Notes: generated by a model from the sequence alone, not told the origin. DNA of 64,000 nucleotides from Trebonia sp963836195 (GCA_963836195.1 CAWIIX010000005.1:1-64000), one strand, 5' to 3'. Shown: positions 44,209 to 54,065, numbered from the stretch's first letter. Made by a program: numbers and translations.

Positions 44209-45113
44209 CGTCCCTGCTCATGCTGGGCCCGCAGCGCCGCCGCCAGCCACTTCAGGGGCGCCTGCGACGAGAACGGCGGCCTGCCGGTGATGACGGCGGT
44301 CAGCTGCCAGTACCGTTCGACCCGCGGATCGGTGCCGGCCTCTAGCTGGGCCAGCAGCGTGCCGCGCTGCTGGCTGCCTGCCGTCCCGGCGAGGATGGCT
44401 TCCAGCACCCGGGCGCCCTCGGCAGAATCAGGCGTGACCCCGCGCCGCAGGGCGTCCCCGGCTGCCTGCTGCGCCTGGCGGTCATCAAGCAGCCAGCGGC
44501 CGGCCTGGGCCGCGATGCCGACCTCAGTGACGACCTGCCGGACCCGCTGCCGGAAGTCCGGGTCGCTGGCGAGGCCGGCCAGCTCGATCCACGCCTCGAC
44601 CTGCTCCGGGGAGGGGTCGTCGGGCAGGTCAGGACCTGCGGCCCAGCGCGCGGAACGGGCCGGGCTGGGATCCAGGCCCGCGAACACCTCGCCCGTGAAG
44701 TCATCGATGATCTGCCTGCGCTCGGCTGCCGACAGCCGGGCCAGCGCGTTCATCATGGCCATCTCCTTTCCGTCGGCCGCCCGCTTGATCACGGCGGCGA
44801 GCACCCCGCGGCGCAGCCGCAGGGTGCGGATCTGCGCATCCAGCGCCTCCAGGTGGACGGCGGCGACCTCAGCCACGGCCGCCTGGCCAGCCAGCACGCG
44901 GCGAACCTCCGGCAGGCCAAGCCCCAGCTCGCGCAGCGTGACGATCAGCTCCAGCCGGGCCACGCACGCCGCGTCATACAACCGCCGGCCCCCCTCGGTA
45001 CGCTCCGCCGGGGGCAGCACGCCGGTATCGGACCAGAACCGGATCGTGCGCACCGGCAACCCCGAGCGCCGGGCCAGCTCACCGATGGAAAGCAGAAGGC
45101 CGTCATCGTCCAT
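44205..45113 (-). CDS. MerR-family regulator
   Basis: 302 residues from ATG 45113. The DNA-binding domain 'LLSIGELARRSGLPVRTIRF', 'WSDTGVLPPAERTEGGRRLY' and 'LIVTLRELGLGLPEVRRVL' is typical. A helical effector region with 'GKEMAMMNALARLSAAERRQ' and 'EQVEAWIELAGLASDPDF' follows. It originally controlled the ABC transporter that now survives only as a remnant; their genes overlap by four bases. The open frame continues upstream into an integrase fragment, but the conserved domain starts at 45113. Confidence 0.85.
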   Translation of the reverse strand: MDDDGLLLSIGELARRSGLPVRTIRFWSDTGVLPPAERTEGGRRLYDAACVARLELIVTLRELGLGLPEVRRVLAGQAAVAEVAAVHLEALDAQIRTLRLRRGVLAAVIKRAADGKEMAMMNALARLSAAERRQIIDDFTGEVFAGLDPSPARSARWAAGPDLPDDPSPEQVEAWIELAGLASDPDFRQRVRQVVTEVGIAAQAGRWLLDDRQAQQAAGDALRRGVTPDSAEGARVLEAILAGTAGSQQRGTLLAQLEAGTDPRVERYWQLTAVITGRPPFSSQAPLKWLAAALRAQHEQGR

Positions 45114-45239
45114 GGGCGCCAGTCTGCATCCTCCACCAGCTGGAGAAGCAAATACTTCGCACCACCCCCCGCGATCGCCGCAGCCGGACCCGTCGGCAGA
45201 CAGGCGCATGATCCATCCAGGAAGAATCGGGCAATTCTG

Positions 45240-45560
45240 TCCTGGTCGGCTTTCACAGGGGCCCCGCCTTCTCCTTTTCACTGCGCCCGCCTGGCTGGCG
45301 GCATCAGGAGGATAGAGCGGACGCACGTGCCGTTCCCACGCGACCGCTACCTCCCGCCACGAGTTCCCGGCCGCGTCGGCGCCGCTGGCCAGCCACCGGT
45401 CCTGCCACGTGTCTCCCGGCTGATCGGCGAGCCAGTCCAGCAGCAGCCGCAGCCCGAGCGGGTGCTCGCCCCGGGCCTTCGCCGATCCCGGGGCGAACTC
45501 CGCGGCTGCCCGGACCGGCTCTCCGGCCGGGTCAAGCAGGGGTAAGGAAAGTGTATCTCT
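45240..45560 (-). pseudogene. Tyrosine-recombinase/integrase N-terminal fragment
   Basis: The minus strand reads 'LLDPAGEPVRAAAEF', 'HPLGLRLLLDWLADQPGDTW', 'QDRWLASGADAAGNSWREVA' and 'WERHVRPLYPP'. I recognise this as the N-terminal region of a family of actinobacterial site-specific integrases. No catalytic domain follows; the frame dissolves near 45300. It lies directly beside the start of the DUF222-HNH gene and marks an old mobile element. Confidence 0.5.
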
Positions 45561-45651
45561 CAGGTAAGTGTCCTGCGCAGCACAAGGAATTTAAACGGAG
45601 TAATATTCGAGTAGTAGATATTCTGATGATCATCATCGAACGGGGATCGAG

Positions 45652-47628
45652 ATGGACGGGCAGCCGGGGCAGGAGGACGGAGAGGGCGCGGATCAGGACC
45701 GCGACCCCGGGCCGCTGCCCCCGACTTCCGACACCCCGGTCCCAGATCCGGCTCCGTCGGTTCCCGACCCCCGGCTGGCCGGGTTCGCGTGGGACGACTC
45801 GCGGGACGCCCCAACGCCTTCTGGCCGGGTGGCCCTGCTCGTCGACGAGCTGTCGGGGCCCGAGCGGCGATGCCCGGGGGCCGACGGCGACGAGCTGGTC
45901 GGCCTGCTGCGAGCGTGGGCCGCGATCGAGTCGTGGGCCGCGGGGGCCAAGCTCGGCGTGATCCGGGAGATCATGCGCCGCGAGGCACCTCCGTCGCCCG
46001 GCGCCGATCACGGCGATCTGCCGGAGGCCTGGTCGCAGTCGCTGCGCTACGAGCTGGCAGGGGCGCTGGCGTGCTCGACCCAGTCGGCGGAGACGATCGC
46101 GTCGCTGGCCTGGGAGCAGGGGGCGCGGCTGCCCGGCATCGGCTCCCGCCTCGACGACGGGACTCTGACCGCGGCCAAGGCCCGGGCCGTGGTTGAGACA
46201 TTCCAGAACCTGACCGACGCCGACGCAGCTGAGGCTGAGGCGCTGGTCATGGATCAGTTCGCTGACAAGACCTACATGCAGGTGGTGCGCCTGGCCGAGC
46301 AGGCGGCCCTGACCGTGGACCCCGGGCTGGCCGAGCGTCGCCGGGAGCAGGCGCAGAAGCGGGACGCCCGGGTTTCGTTCTTCCGCGAGCAGGCGGGGAC
46401 AGCGGGCCTGTCGGGGCGCGACCTGCCGCCGGATGAGGCGCTGGCTGCGATGGAGAGCGTCAACGCCCGGGCGGAGGAGTACGTCGAGTCGGGCGCGTTC
46501 GGCGACACGCCGATGGACGTGCTGCGAGCCTGCGCCTTTCTCGACCTGATCAACGGCGTGCCGGCCAACCGGCGGATCGCGGCCGCCGGGCAACCAGACG
46601 ACAGTGCCTGCCCGTGCGGCGAGTGTGACGGCAGTTGCCTGACTGACGATGACCTCGACCGCAGCGGGCACTTCGATGACGACGACGAACCCGACGATGG
46701 CGGCGACTCGGGCGACGGTCACGAAGACGAGCCTGATGATGACGACGGCCACCTCGACGACGATGGCGATGGCGGCCCGGGCTCCGGCGGCCCAGGCCCT
46801 CGGCCCGGTCTGGCCCCAACCGGGCAGCCGCGTGAGCGGCGCCCGGCCGACCTGATCGTGCCACTGCGAACCCTGCTCGGGCTGGCCGAACGGCCGGGCG
46901 AGATCCACGGCTTCGGCCTGCTGGACCCGGCCCTGGCCCGGGAGTTGGCCGCCGCCGCGGCCGCCGGCCCGGGCACCGAGGTGTGCGTGACGGTTACCAG
47001 CGGCGAGGGATACGCCATCGGCCATGGATGCGCCCGCCCGGGGCGCAGGTCACCCCCGCCCGGCCCCGTCGCGTCTCTGATCGCGATGCCGGCCAGGCTG
47101 AACCTGACGATTCCCGCTTCCGCTCTTCCGAGCCTCTCCGGCCCCCCGGGTTACAAGGATGCGGCACGCCACGACGTGCCCAAGAGTCACGCTGGCCCGT
47201 GGTCCTTCATTCCGCGCGGCAGCCCGGGTTCCCCTGACGGCTTTGGCACCTGGACGCTTGTCCTTCCTGGCGGGCGTGAGTTCACCGTGCGCCTGGACCC
47301 GGTGCCGACGCTGGAGTGCGACCATCGATATGAGTCGCATAGCTACCAGCCGAGCGACCGGCTACGGCATCTTGTCCAGATCCGAGATGGCGTCTGCACG
47401 TTCCCGCCCTGCAACCGGCACGCGCGTGAATCCGATTTCGAGCATGCACTGCCGTATGACCAGGGCGGGAAAACGTGTGCCTGTAACGCGGGCGCGCGCA
47501 GTCGCGCCTGCCACCGGGTCAAGCAGTCGGCCGGGTGGAACGTCACCCAGCCAAGGCCGGGCTGGCATCGGTGGCAGACCCCGGCCGGACGCGTCTACAC
47601 GCAGGAGCCGAAGCGGTACCCCGCCTGA
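45652..47628 (+). CDS. DUF222/13E12-type HNH endonuclease
   Basis: 658 residues. An acidic, Pro-rich N-terminus leads to the DUF222 core ('LRAWAAIESWAAGAKLGVIR', 'LPGIGSRLDDGTLTAAKARA', 'VDPGLAERRREQAQKRDARV'). A very acidic Asp/Gly stretch occupies about residues 325-380. The C-terminal HNH module reads 'VQIRDGVCTFPPCNRHAR', 'FEHALPYDQGGKTCACNAGA' and 'RSRACHRVKQSAGW'. Relatives (Mycobacterium REP13E12 proteins) occur in many copies and often flank mobile DNA. Its role is unknown; DNA cleavage is predicted from the HNH only. An AT-rich stretch at 45580-45640 may be its promoter. Confidence 0.85.
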   Translation: MDGQPGQEDGEGADQDRDPGPLPPTSDTPVPDPAPSVPDPRLAGFAWDDSRDAPTPSGRVALLVDELSGPERRCPGADGDELVGLLRAWAAIESWAAGAKLGVIREIMRREAPPSPGADHGDLPEAWSQSLRYELAGALACSTQSAETIASLAWEQGARLPGIGSRLDDGTLTAAKARAVVETFQNLTDADAAEAEALVMDQFADKTYMQVVRLAEQAALTVDPGLAERRREQAQKRDARVSFFREQAGTAGLSGRDLPPDEALAAMESVNARAEEYVESGAFGDTPMDVLRACAFLDLINGVPANRRIAAAGQPDDSACPCGECDGSCLTDDDLDRSGHFDDDDEPDDGGDSGDGHEDEPDDDDGHLDDDGDGGPGSGGPGPRPGLAPTGQPRERRPADLIVPLRTLLGLAERPGEIHGFGLLDPALARELAAAAAAGPGTEVCVTVTSGEGYAIGHGCARPGRRSPPPGPVASLIAMPARLNLTIPASALPSLSGPPGYKDAARHDVPKSHAGPWSFIPRGSPGSPDGFGTWTLVLPGGREFTVRLDPVPTLECDHRYESHSYQPSDRLRHLVQIRDGVCTFPPCNRHARESDFEHALPYDQGGKTCACNAGARSRACHRVKQSAGWNVTQPRPGWHRWQTPAGRVYTQEPKRYPA

Positions 47629-47776
47629 GCCCGCAGACGATCGCCAAGCTGCGCCACAAGCTGCTCGTCGGCTGACCGCGCGCCCGGCGCCGGCACGGCT
47701 GACTGTCCATTCAGCCGTGCCGGCGGTTATCCTCACCCGATCGGCCTACAGTGGGGCCGGACGAGCGGGGAAGCAG

Positions 47777-48754
47777 ATGAGACGATCCTCCAGCCGGGTC
47801 ACCAGCATCGACGTGGCACGGGAAGCCGGGGTGTCGCAGAGCACGGTCAGCTTCGTGCTCAACAACACCCCCGGGCAGACCATCCCCGAAGAGACCCGGC
47901 GCCGCGTGTTGGAGGCGGCGAAGAAACTTGACTACCGGCCGCGCGCCTCCGCCCGGTCGCTGGCAGCCGGCCGCAGCGACGTGGTGCTGCTCGCGCTGCC
48001 GGGACTGCCGATCTCCGCCAACCTCTCCCGGTTCATCGAGCAGCTGGCCGCCGCGCTCGCCGAGCATGGCCTGTCCCTGGTCACGCACCTGGCCGAGGGA
48101 TACGGGCGGCCACTGCCCGACCTGTGCGCGGCGGTGGACGCCTCCGCCGTCATCAGCCTGATCCCCTTCGACGAGGAGACGACCGAGGCGCTGCATCGAG
48201 CCGGCGCCGAGGTCGTGCTCGGGACCGGGGCTCAGGCCAGAGCCGAATTGCAGGAGATCGGCCGGCTCCAGGCGCAGCACCTCATCGGCCTGGGCCGCAG
48301 CCGCCTTGGCTATGCCCTGCCGGGGGAGAACCCGACGGCATTCAGGGTGCAGGAGCGGCTGCGCGGCGTCGCCGCAGCGTGCGCGGAACACGGGCTGCCC
48401 CAGCCCGTCGCGCTGGAGGTTGAGATGGACGGCGTCAAGGCCGCCCTGGCCGTGCACCAGTGGACCGACGCGGCGGTGACGGCGGTGTGCGCGTACAACG
48501 ACGAGACCGCCATGGCGGTGCTGGCCGGGATGCACCTGCGTGGCCTGCGGGCCCCGGACGATATCGCGGTCATCGGGGTCGGCGACATCGCCGCCGCGCA
48601 GGTGAGCGTCCCGCCGCTGAGCACGATCGGCCTCGACTACGAGGAGACGGGACGGGAACTCGCCCAGGCCATCCTGGACAGCCTGGCCGGCGGGAAGCCG
48701 GCCCCGCAGGACAGCTTGTCCCGCCCCCGAGTCGTCCCCCGCGCCTCGGCCTGA
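47777..48754 (+). CDS. LacI-family transcriptional regulator
   Basis: 325 residues from ATG 47777. The helix-turn-helix 'RVTSIDVAREAGVSQSTVSF' and hinge 'ETRRRVLEAAKKLDYRPRAS' are classic. The periplasmic-binding-like core has 'VVLLALPGLPISANLSRFIE', 'TAVCAYNDETAMAVLAGMH' and 'DIAVIGVGDIAAAQVSVPPL'. LacI proteins usually sense sugars or nucleosides. No transporter or catabolic gene is adjacent; the next gene starts 125 bases later and is a signalling protein, so the target is elsewhere or unknown. Confidence 0.88.
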   Translation: MRRSSSRVTSIDVAREAGVSQSTVSFVLNNTPGQTIPEETRRRVLEAAKKLDYRPRASARSLAAGRSDVVLLALPGLPISANLSRFIEQLAAALAEHGLSLVTHLAEGYGRPLPDLCAAVDASAVISLIPFDEETTEALHRAGAEVVLGTGAQARAELQEIGRLQAQHLIGLGRSRLGYALPGENPTAFRVQERLRGVAAACAEHGLPQPVALEVEMDGVKAALAVHQWTDAAVTAVCAYNDETAMAVLAGMHLRGLRAPDDIAVIGVGDIAAAQVSVPPLSTIGLDYEETGRELAQAILDSLAGGKPAPQDSLSRPRVVPRASA

Positions 48755-48879
48755 CCACTGGGCGATCGGAAGCTAAGCGTTACCCCGTCGGCGACGGAAG
48801 CCACATCACAAAAGACCACCTTGTGCTTACATTGTGTGATGCGAGGGGTGTTGATTCCGGTGCGGGGAACGTAGCAACC

Positions 48880-51341
48880 ATGGCCTCCGAAGCCGACGAC
48901 GTAGCGGCACGGCTGCGCGCCGAGTTCCCCCGCGCGCTGCAAGCCGGGCAGCTGATCGGGTACTTCCAGCCCGAGGTGGAGTTGTCGACCGGGCGGCTGG
49001 TGGCGGCCGAGCTGCTCGCCCGATGGGAGCATCCGGAGCTCGGGACCCTGCCGCCGTCCTCGTTCCTCTTTCTGGCCGAGGAGCTCGGGCTGATGACGGA
49101 GTTCAGCCTGGAAATGCTCAGGCAGGCGCTCGTCCAGCACCGGGGCTGGGCCGCCGCCGGGTTCCTGGTTCCCGTCTCGGTCAACATCGGGCCCGGCTGC
49201 GTGGCTAACCCCGATTTCCCCGCCGCCGTGTCCCGGCTCCTGGCCGAGGAACAGGTGCCCGGCCGGATGATCTCGCTCGAGGTGAGCGAGGAAACGGGGA
49301 CGAGCGCCATCAGCGCCCGGTTCTTCGCGCAGCTGGCGGCGACCGGGATCCAGTTCTCGCTCGATGACTTCGGCACCGGCTTCGCCTCCCTGGAGAGCCT
49401 CGGCGGCTGGCCGATCAACGAGCTCAAGCTGGACAGCTCGATCGTGCGCCCGATCGTCAGCAGCCGGAGCTTCCGTGCCATCGTCGGCAAGACGATCGAC
49501 CTCGCGCACGAGCTCGGCGTCAAGGTGGTCGGCGAAGGGGTCGAGTCGGCCGTCATCAGGTCCGAGCTGGAGGCTCTCGGATGCGACATCGGCCAGGGTT
49601 TCTACCTCGGTCGCCCGATGCCGGCCGCGGCCTTCACCGCGTGGGTGCGCGACCCCGGCAGGCTGACGCTGCCGGCCGACGCGTCCGGCTACCCCCAGCC
49701 CAGTGCCCCGCGGCACCGCGCGCAGCCCCGCGGTCTGGTTAGCGCGCCCGTCGGCCGCGCGGTCGGCGCCCTGGGGCGATCGGTGCAGCAGGTCGGCGGC
49801 CGCACGGTGGCGGCCGCGGTCCTGGTGCTGGTGGTCTACGCCCTGTGGCAGATCTTCCGCTGGGGCGGGCGCGCGCACCAGGCGTTCATCGGCGACCTGG
49901 CGTTCGTGCCGGTGAACGCGGCCGCGGTGGCGCTGGCGTGGCGGGTGTCGCGGCGGGCGGATCTCGGGTACCGAACCTGCCGGGCGTGGCGTCTGCTGTC
50001 GCTGGCGATGTTCCTCTACCTGCTCGGCGACCTGATGCAGTTCTGGATCGAGAGCGTGATGCACCGGGTCGGCCTACCCCACCTGGTCCGACGCTGCCTA
50101 CCTCGGCTTTTACGTAGTCGCCTTCTGCGGCCTGGTCTCGTTCCCTGCCCGTCGGGACTCGGGCTCGGAGCGGCTGCGGCGACTGCTCGACCTGGGCACG
50201 GTGTTCACCGGCGGGGCGGTGCTGATCTGGTACCTGGCGCTCGGGCCGGCCGTCGGGAACGGGCTGCACTTCGACCTGTTCATCCTCGTCACCTACGCCT
50301 ACCCGGTCGGCGACCTGCTGCTGCTGTTCGGGATCCTGACCCTGCTGTGGCGCGGTGTCCCCCAGTCGAGCGTCATGGCGCTGCAGATCTTCGCGGTCGG
50401 CCTGCTGCTCTTCATCGCCGCCGACCTCACCTACGCCTACATGACCGTGCACTCGACCTACCTCGGCGGCGATCCGGTCGACACGCTGTGGATGCTCGGG
50501 GTGACCGCCGTCTGCATCTCCGCCGCCAGCCAGCTGCGGACCAAGCCGACCGGGACGATGGTCAAGCCGGTCGAGTCCGTTCCCGGGCGGCCGTCCTTCC
50601 TGCCCTACGTGGCCGTCCTGAGCAGCTATATCCTGCTGGCCGTGGTCGGGTTGCGCATGCGTCGGGTTCAACCCGCTCGGCGGCATCCTGCTCGGCGCCC
50701 TGATGCTGACCCTCCTGGTCAGCATCCGCCAGTACGTCGCCCTGCGCGACTACGGGCGACTGGCGGCCAGGTACCAGCGGCTGGCCTCGGTCGACGGCAC
50801 CACCGGCCTGTTCAACCGGCGCCACTTCATGGAAGCGGCCGAGACCGCCTTCGCCCGTGCCCAGCGGCTCGGTCAGCCCGTCGTGGCGCTGATGATCGAC
50901 GTCGACAACTTCAAGCAGATCAACGACCTGCACGGCCATATCGCGGGCGATGAGGTGCTGACCGACCTCGGGCGGGCGTGCCGGGAGAACGTAAGGCCCG
51001 AGGACATCGTGGGACGTTACGGAGGGGACGAGTTCGTCATTCTCGTACCGGGGATCACCAGCGTGCGCGCGATCCACCTGGCGGACCAGCTCACCCACCG
51101 GGTGACCGATTTCCGCAGCGGCGACGGGAAGCCGCTCGCCTACCAATCAAGCGTCGGCATCGCCGAATGCCCGCCCTACGACGACCTGACGTCCCTCCTC
51201 ATTCACGCCGACCGCGCCATGTACACCGCGAAACAGGCCGGAGGCGGTGGCTGGCGTATCTTCGGCGACGCTGCCGGAGCCGAGCGGATGGACAGTGGCG
51301 CAGCCCCCACCTCGGAGGCAACCGGGACTCACCGGCACTGA
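48880..51341 (+). pseudogene. EAL-membrane-GGDEF protein (cyclic-di-GMP turnover), two frameshifts
   Basis: About 820 residues when corrected. Residues 1-260 form an EAL phosphodiesterase domain ('GYFQPEVELSTGRLVAAELL', 'SLDDFGTGFASLESLG', 'GEGVESAVIRSELEALGCDI'); its signature is E-L-L, not E-A-L. A block of roughly nine membrane helices follows, then a GGDEF domain ('DGTTGLFNRRHFMEAAETA', 'RYGGDEFVILVPG'). This order is reversed from the usual GGDEF-EAL proteins. Shifts near 50085 and 50660 break the membrane block into three frames. Both catalytic ends keep their key residues, so it would be bifunctional if the frame is intact in the cell. Confidence 0.8.
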
Positions 51342-51405
51342 TGACCTGCGGGAAGCGGGCGCCGTGCGGCCCAGCAATCACGCCGGGCCGCACGGTGTCC
51401 GACGC

Positions 51406-52647
51406 TCAGGATCCAGTGACGGCGATCAGCACGTCATCGGCGGTGGCCGAGATGCCCGTGGCGCCTGAGGCGACTTCCACCGGGGTGAAGCTGCTCTTGG
51501 TGGTCCCGTTGCCGATCTGGCCTTCCTTGCCGCCACCCCAGGCGTAGACCTTCCCTGTCTTGGAGATGCCGTACGACGTGCCGCCGCTCGCCGCCAGCGT
51601 CCGGTAGGTGACTCCGGACGGCGGTGTGATCAGCTCCGGCGAGAACTGCTCCGCCGTCTTCCCGTCTCCGAGCTGGCCCTGCCCGTCATAGCCCCAGGCG
51701 TACAGGTCGCCGTTGGTGAGGAGCGCCAGCGTCTGCCCGTTGCCGGGCGCTGACCCGCCCTGGCTGACCTGCCGTACCTTGGTCGGCAAGGGCACCGTGA
51801 CCGGCACGTCGGACAGCTTCTTCTTCGGCGCGCCGATGCCTAGCTGCCCCCCGCCGTTGGCGCCCCAGTCCAGGTACTTTCCGTCGGCCAGCAGGGCGCC
51901 GGAGTTGGCGAACGCGGCCACCAGGAACACCACGTGGGCCGACGGGACAAGGCCTTTCACCTTGAACGGCCACGAGCTGGACTTGGTGTTCCCGGTGCCG
52001 AGCTCTCCGAGTTTGTTGTAGCCGCACGCCCAGACCTGGCCCTTCGCGTCGTAGAGCGCATGGTCGAACGCGCCCGCGACGGCGGTGACGTGCGAGAACG
52101 GCAGCCTGACAGGCGTGAGGTGCTTCTGGCGGTTGCCCAGGCACAGCTCTCCGCCTTGGTTATCTCCCCAGCCCCAGACGTTGCCTTTGGTATCGACGGC
52201 CAGGCCGGTGTCGAATGGCATCACATCAATGGGCAGCGAGGCGATCCTGATCCCCGCTGGGAAGCGAACCCGCACCGGCTTCGTGAAGGAGTTCCTGGTC
52301 GCGCCATTGCCCAGCTGGCCCGCGTTGCCCAGCCCCCACGCGTAGAGGCTGCCGTTGGTCAGCAGGGCGTACTCGCTCGAGTTCGACGTGGCCACCTCCG
52401 CGACCGGACCTGGCAGGCGCACCGACGCCGGGGAGGTAGTCATGTCCTCGGGCTTGAATGTGTTGGCCCCCCCGAAGAGCGTGCCCCAGTGCTTGACGGT
52501 CCTGGACGTGACGGCGTGCGCGGCACGTGGCTGCGCGTCCGCCGGGATTGCCTGGACAGCGAGCAGCAGGGCCATAGCGCTCAGGCCCGCAGCCGTCCCG
52601 CTGACAACCCAGCGGGCGCTGCTATGTGTACTTGGCATGCGTTTCAC
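51406..52647 (-). CDS. Secreted RCC1-repeat protein
   Basis: About 413 residues. A signal peptide ('VVSGTAAGLSAMALLLAVQA', cleavage near ADA) precedes six or seven RCC1 blades, recognisable by repeating 'YAWGLGNAGQLGNGATRNS', 'VWGWGDNQGGELCLGN', 'YLDWGANGGGQLGIG', 'YAWGYDGQGQLGDG' and 'YAWGGGKEGQIGNG'. RCC1 repeats form a seven-bladed propeller that binds proteins or other ligands. Secreted bacterial forms have unknown partners. GTG 52647 lies 6 bases after GGGGGA, a better site than ATG 52638. It converges with the EAL/GGDEF gene. Confidence 0.85.
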   Translation of the reverse strand: MKRMPSTHSSARWVVSGTAAGLSAMALLLAVQAIPADAQPRAAHAVTSRTVKHWGTLFGGANTFKPEDMTTSPASVRLPGPVAEVATSNSSEYALLTNGSLYAWGLGNAGQLGNGATRNSFTKPVRVRFPAGIRIASLPIDVMPFDTGLAVDTKGNVWGWGDNQGGELCLGNRQKHLTPVRLPFSHVTAVAGAFDHALYDAKGQVWACGYNKLGELGTGNTKSSSWPFKVKGLVPSAHVVFLVAAFANSGALLADGKYLDWGANGGGQLGIGAPKKKLSDVPVTVPLPTKVRQVSQGGSAPGNGQTLALLTNGDLYAWGYDGQGQLGDGKTAEQFSPELITPPSGVTYRTLAASGGTSYGISKTGKVYAWGGGKEGQIGNGTTKSSFTPVEVASGATGISATADDVLIAVTGS

Positions 52648-52852
52648 TGGTTTTCCCCCGATCGTGTCTGGAACAGCGCCATGACGGCGCAAGCTCACCA
52701 CCCCCGCGGTCGTGAGCGCCGAATGCGGCCGCGTTCACCCCGTGCTGACCCGCGACAGCTCTGTGACCATTCACTATGCCGGGGCGACAACGCCGGACCA
52801 GGCTCGCCACGCCGACGCCAGCATGGCGCCTTGCTGGTGCACCAAGGCCAAA

Positions 52853-52882
52853 AAGGCCAGTTCCAAGATCGGAACTGGCCTT
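52853..52882 (-). terminator. Terminator, probably the original one of tRNA-Ala
   Basis: AAGGCCAGTTCC and GGAACTGGCCTT pair perfectly; on the minus strand the stem is followed by TTT. It lies 13 bases beyond the displaced tRNA-Ala 3' half at 52896-52940, where a tRNA terminator would be expected before the element inserted. Confidence 0.75.
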
Positions 52883-52895
52883 CAACCTGCGGTCG

Positions 52896-52940
52896 GTGGA
52901 GCTAAGGGGATTCGAACCCCCTGACCCCCTGCATGCAAGG
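52896..52940 (-). repeat. att site: displaced 3' half of tRNA-Ala
   Basis: 45 bases read on the minus strand as the anticodon arm (CCTTGCATGCAGG), variable loop, T arm and acceptor strand of tRNA-Ala, matching 55748-55791 except for one extra C. The 5' half is absent. Such a duplicate of a tRNA 3' end is the standard footprint of integrase-mediated insertion. It defines the left edge of a roughly 2.9 kb element. Confidence 0.85.
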
Positions 52941-53103
52941 TACGCACACGTTGTCGATTGGGGTGGCTCACCTGGTTGTCCATCACTTCGCCGGTCGCTC
53001 GATGTCGGCCTTTTTCGGGGTGGCGTTGTGGTCAGCTTTGGTGGTCAGTCTCCCAGCACTGGCAGTCTCCGACCGTCCGGCTTCGGCGACCCCACTACCC
53101 GGC

Positions 53104-53400
53104 TTAGTGTCCCTCCCGCCGGGCTCTGCGTCGGTCCCTCTCCATCACTACCACCGGCGCGGCCATGAGGATGACCGCCACTAGGATTACCGGATTCAAG
53201 AACGAATGAACCCGGCTACTTGACCAGCCACGGTACTGGGAGAACGTATTGACAAGCATGGCACTAGCCATGAGCAGCCAGCCGATCCCCGACCACCGCC
53301 CGACGGTCCCTAGTCGGCCACGAGCAAAGTTCAGCACGACCGTTACTAGGGCAAAGAGCCAAAGTGCCGCGAAAGCGACTACCCAACCACCTGTTGTCAT
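53104..53400 (-). CDS. Small three-helix membrane protein
   Basis: 98 residues from ATG 53400: 'TTGGWVVAFAALWLFALVTV', 'WSGIGWLLMASAMLVNTFSQ' and 'LNPVILVAVILMAAPVVVME' are three membrane helices, and the C-terminus is basic (RDRRRARREG), predicted inside. I recognise no family. It lies within the tRNA-Ala element and so may be cargo. Confidence 0.55.
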   Translation of the reverse strand: MTTGGWVVAFAALWLFALVTVVLNFARGRLGTVGRWSGIGWLLMASAMLVNTFSQYRGWSSSRVHSFLNPVILVAVILMAAPVVVMERDRRRARREGH

Positions 53401-53987
53401 GTTCCCTTTGCCATTCCGCCCGGATCATGCAAGATCATCACCGCTTGCTGGATGGTGCCACATGTCGGACGCGTTCTGTCAAGGGTGGGCGTAGCCCATC
53501 GCGCAGCGACGCCATAGGCGCTCTTGACAGGTTCCGGGAGACCCAGACTTCCCCGGTGGTGGTTCGGGGAGCGCACTTCTCACCGAACCACGCAGGCGCC
53601 AAGGTCTGAACGGCTCGCGGGACAAGCCGCGGCTTCGGCGTCGTTGCCCTGGTGCTCGTGGCCGTTGTGCTTTCGCGCTCGCCAGCTCGCTCGGTCGTTG
53701 CGGCGGGCTCCCCGTGCGAACCGGTTCGGGGGCGCGGGCCTGGCGGCGTGCCGCCGCGCCGGTGCGCCGCCGCGCAAGAGGCGGCGGCGTAGCCCGGCCC
53801 CCCCCCGGTGACCAGCGGTCCCCTGACGGCGGGTGCTCGCTCTCGGCTGGCCTCACGTCTGCTCTACTGCCCGCCGCGTCTCCCTGGTTTCCATCCGCGC
53901 GACTTCTGCCACTCCGGTCATGTTCGCCAAGCTGCGACGGCGGGCGCTAGCCCGCCCTTGAAACCGTAGAGAAAGTTGTCACAGCCC
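53401..53987. other. Gene-poor stretch inside the integrated element
   Basis: No open frame here looks like a real protein. 53700-53800 is extremely GC-rich with runs such as GGCGGCGGCG and CCCCCCCCC and several short GC dyads. A small inverted repeat, GCGGGC-GCTA-GCCCGC, lies near 53940-53955. The reading frames are Arg/Ala/Pro-rich shadows. Confidence 0.4.
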
Positions 53988-54036
53988 GGAATCCCAGGAA
54001 TCCCAGGCAGGAATCCCAGGCAGGAATCCCAGGCCT
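53988..54036. repeat. Short tandem repeat, about four units of GGAATCCCAGG(CA)
   Basis: GGAATCCCAGG occurs four times in 49 bases; the first junction overlaps and the later units are 13-14 bases long. It is non-coding and lies 30 bases beyond the end of the gene at 54066-54326. It could be slippage-prone DNA or a set of protein-binding sites. Confidence 0.7.
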
Positions 54037-54065
54037 GACCTGTGCAGGCAGCCGCCGCGTGACGG

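Noticed and set aside
45532..47025. Minus-strand frame of 497 codons opposite the DUF222-HNH gene
   Set aside because: The plus-strand gene has clear DUF222 and HNH motifs; the antisense translation is repetitive Arg/Gly/Val sequence.
53479..53860. Several overlapping open frames of 65-125 codons
   Set aside because: All are Arg/Ala/Pro-rich translations of extremely GC-rich DNA without ribosome sites or family features.
53988..54036. Possible CRISPR array
   Set aside because: Units are only 13-14 bases, contiguous, without unique spacers, and no cas gene is present in the window.
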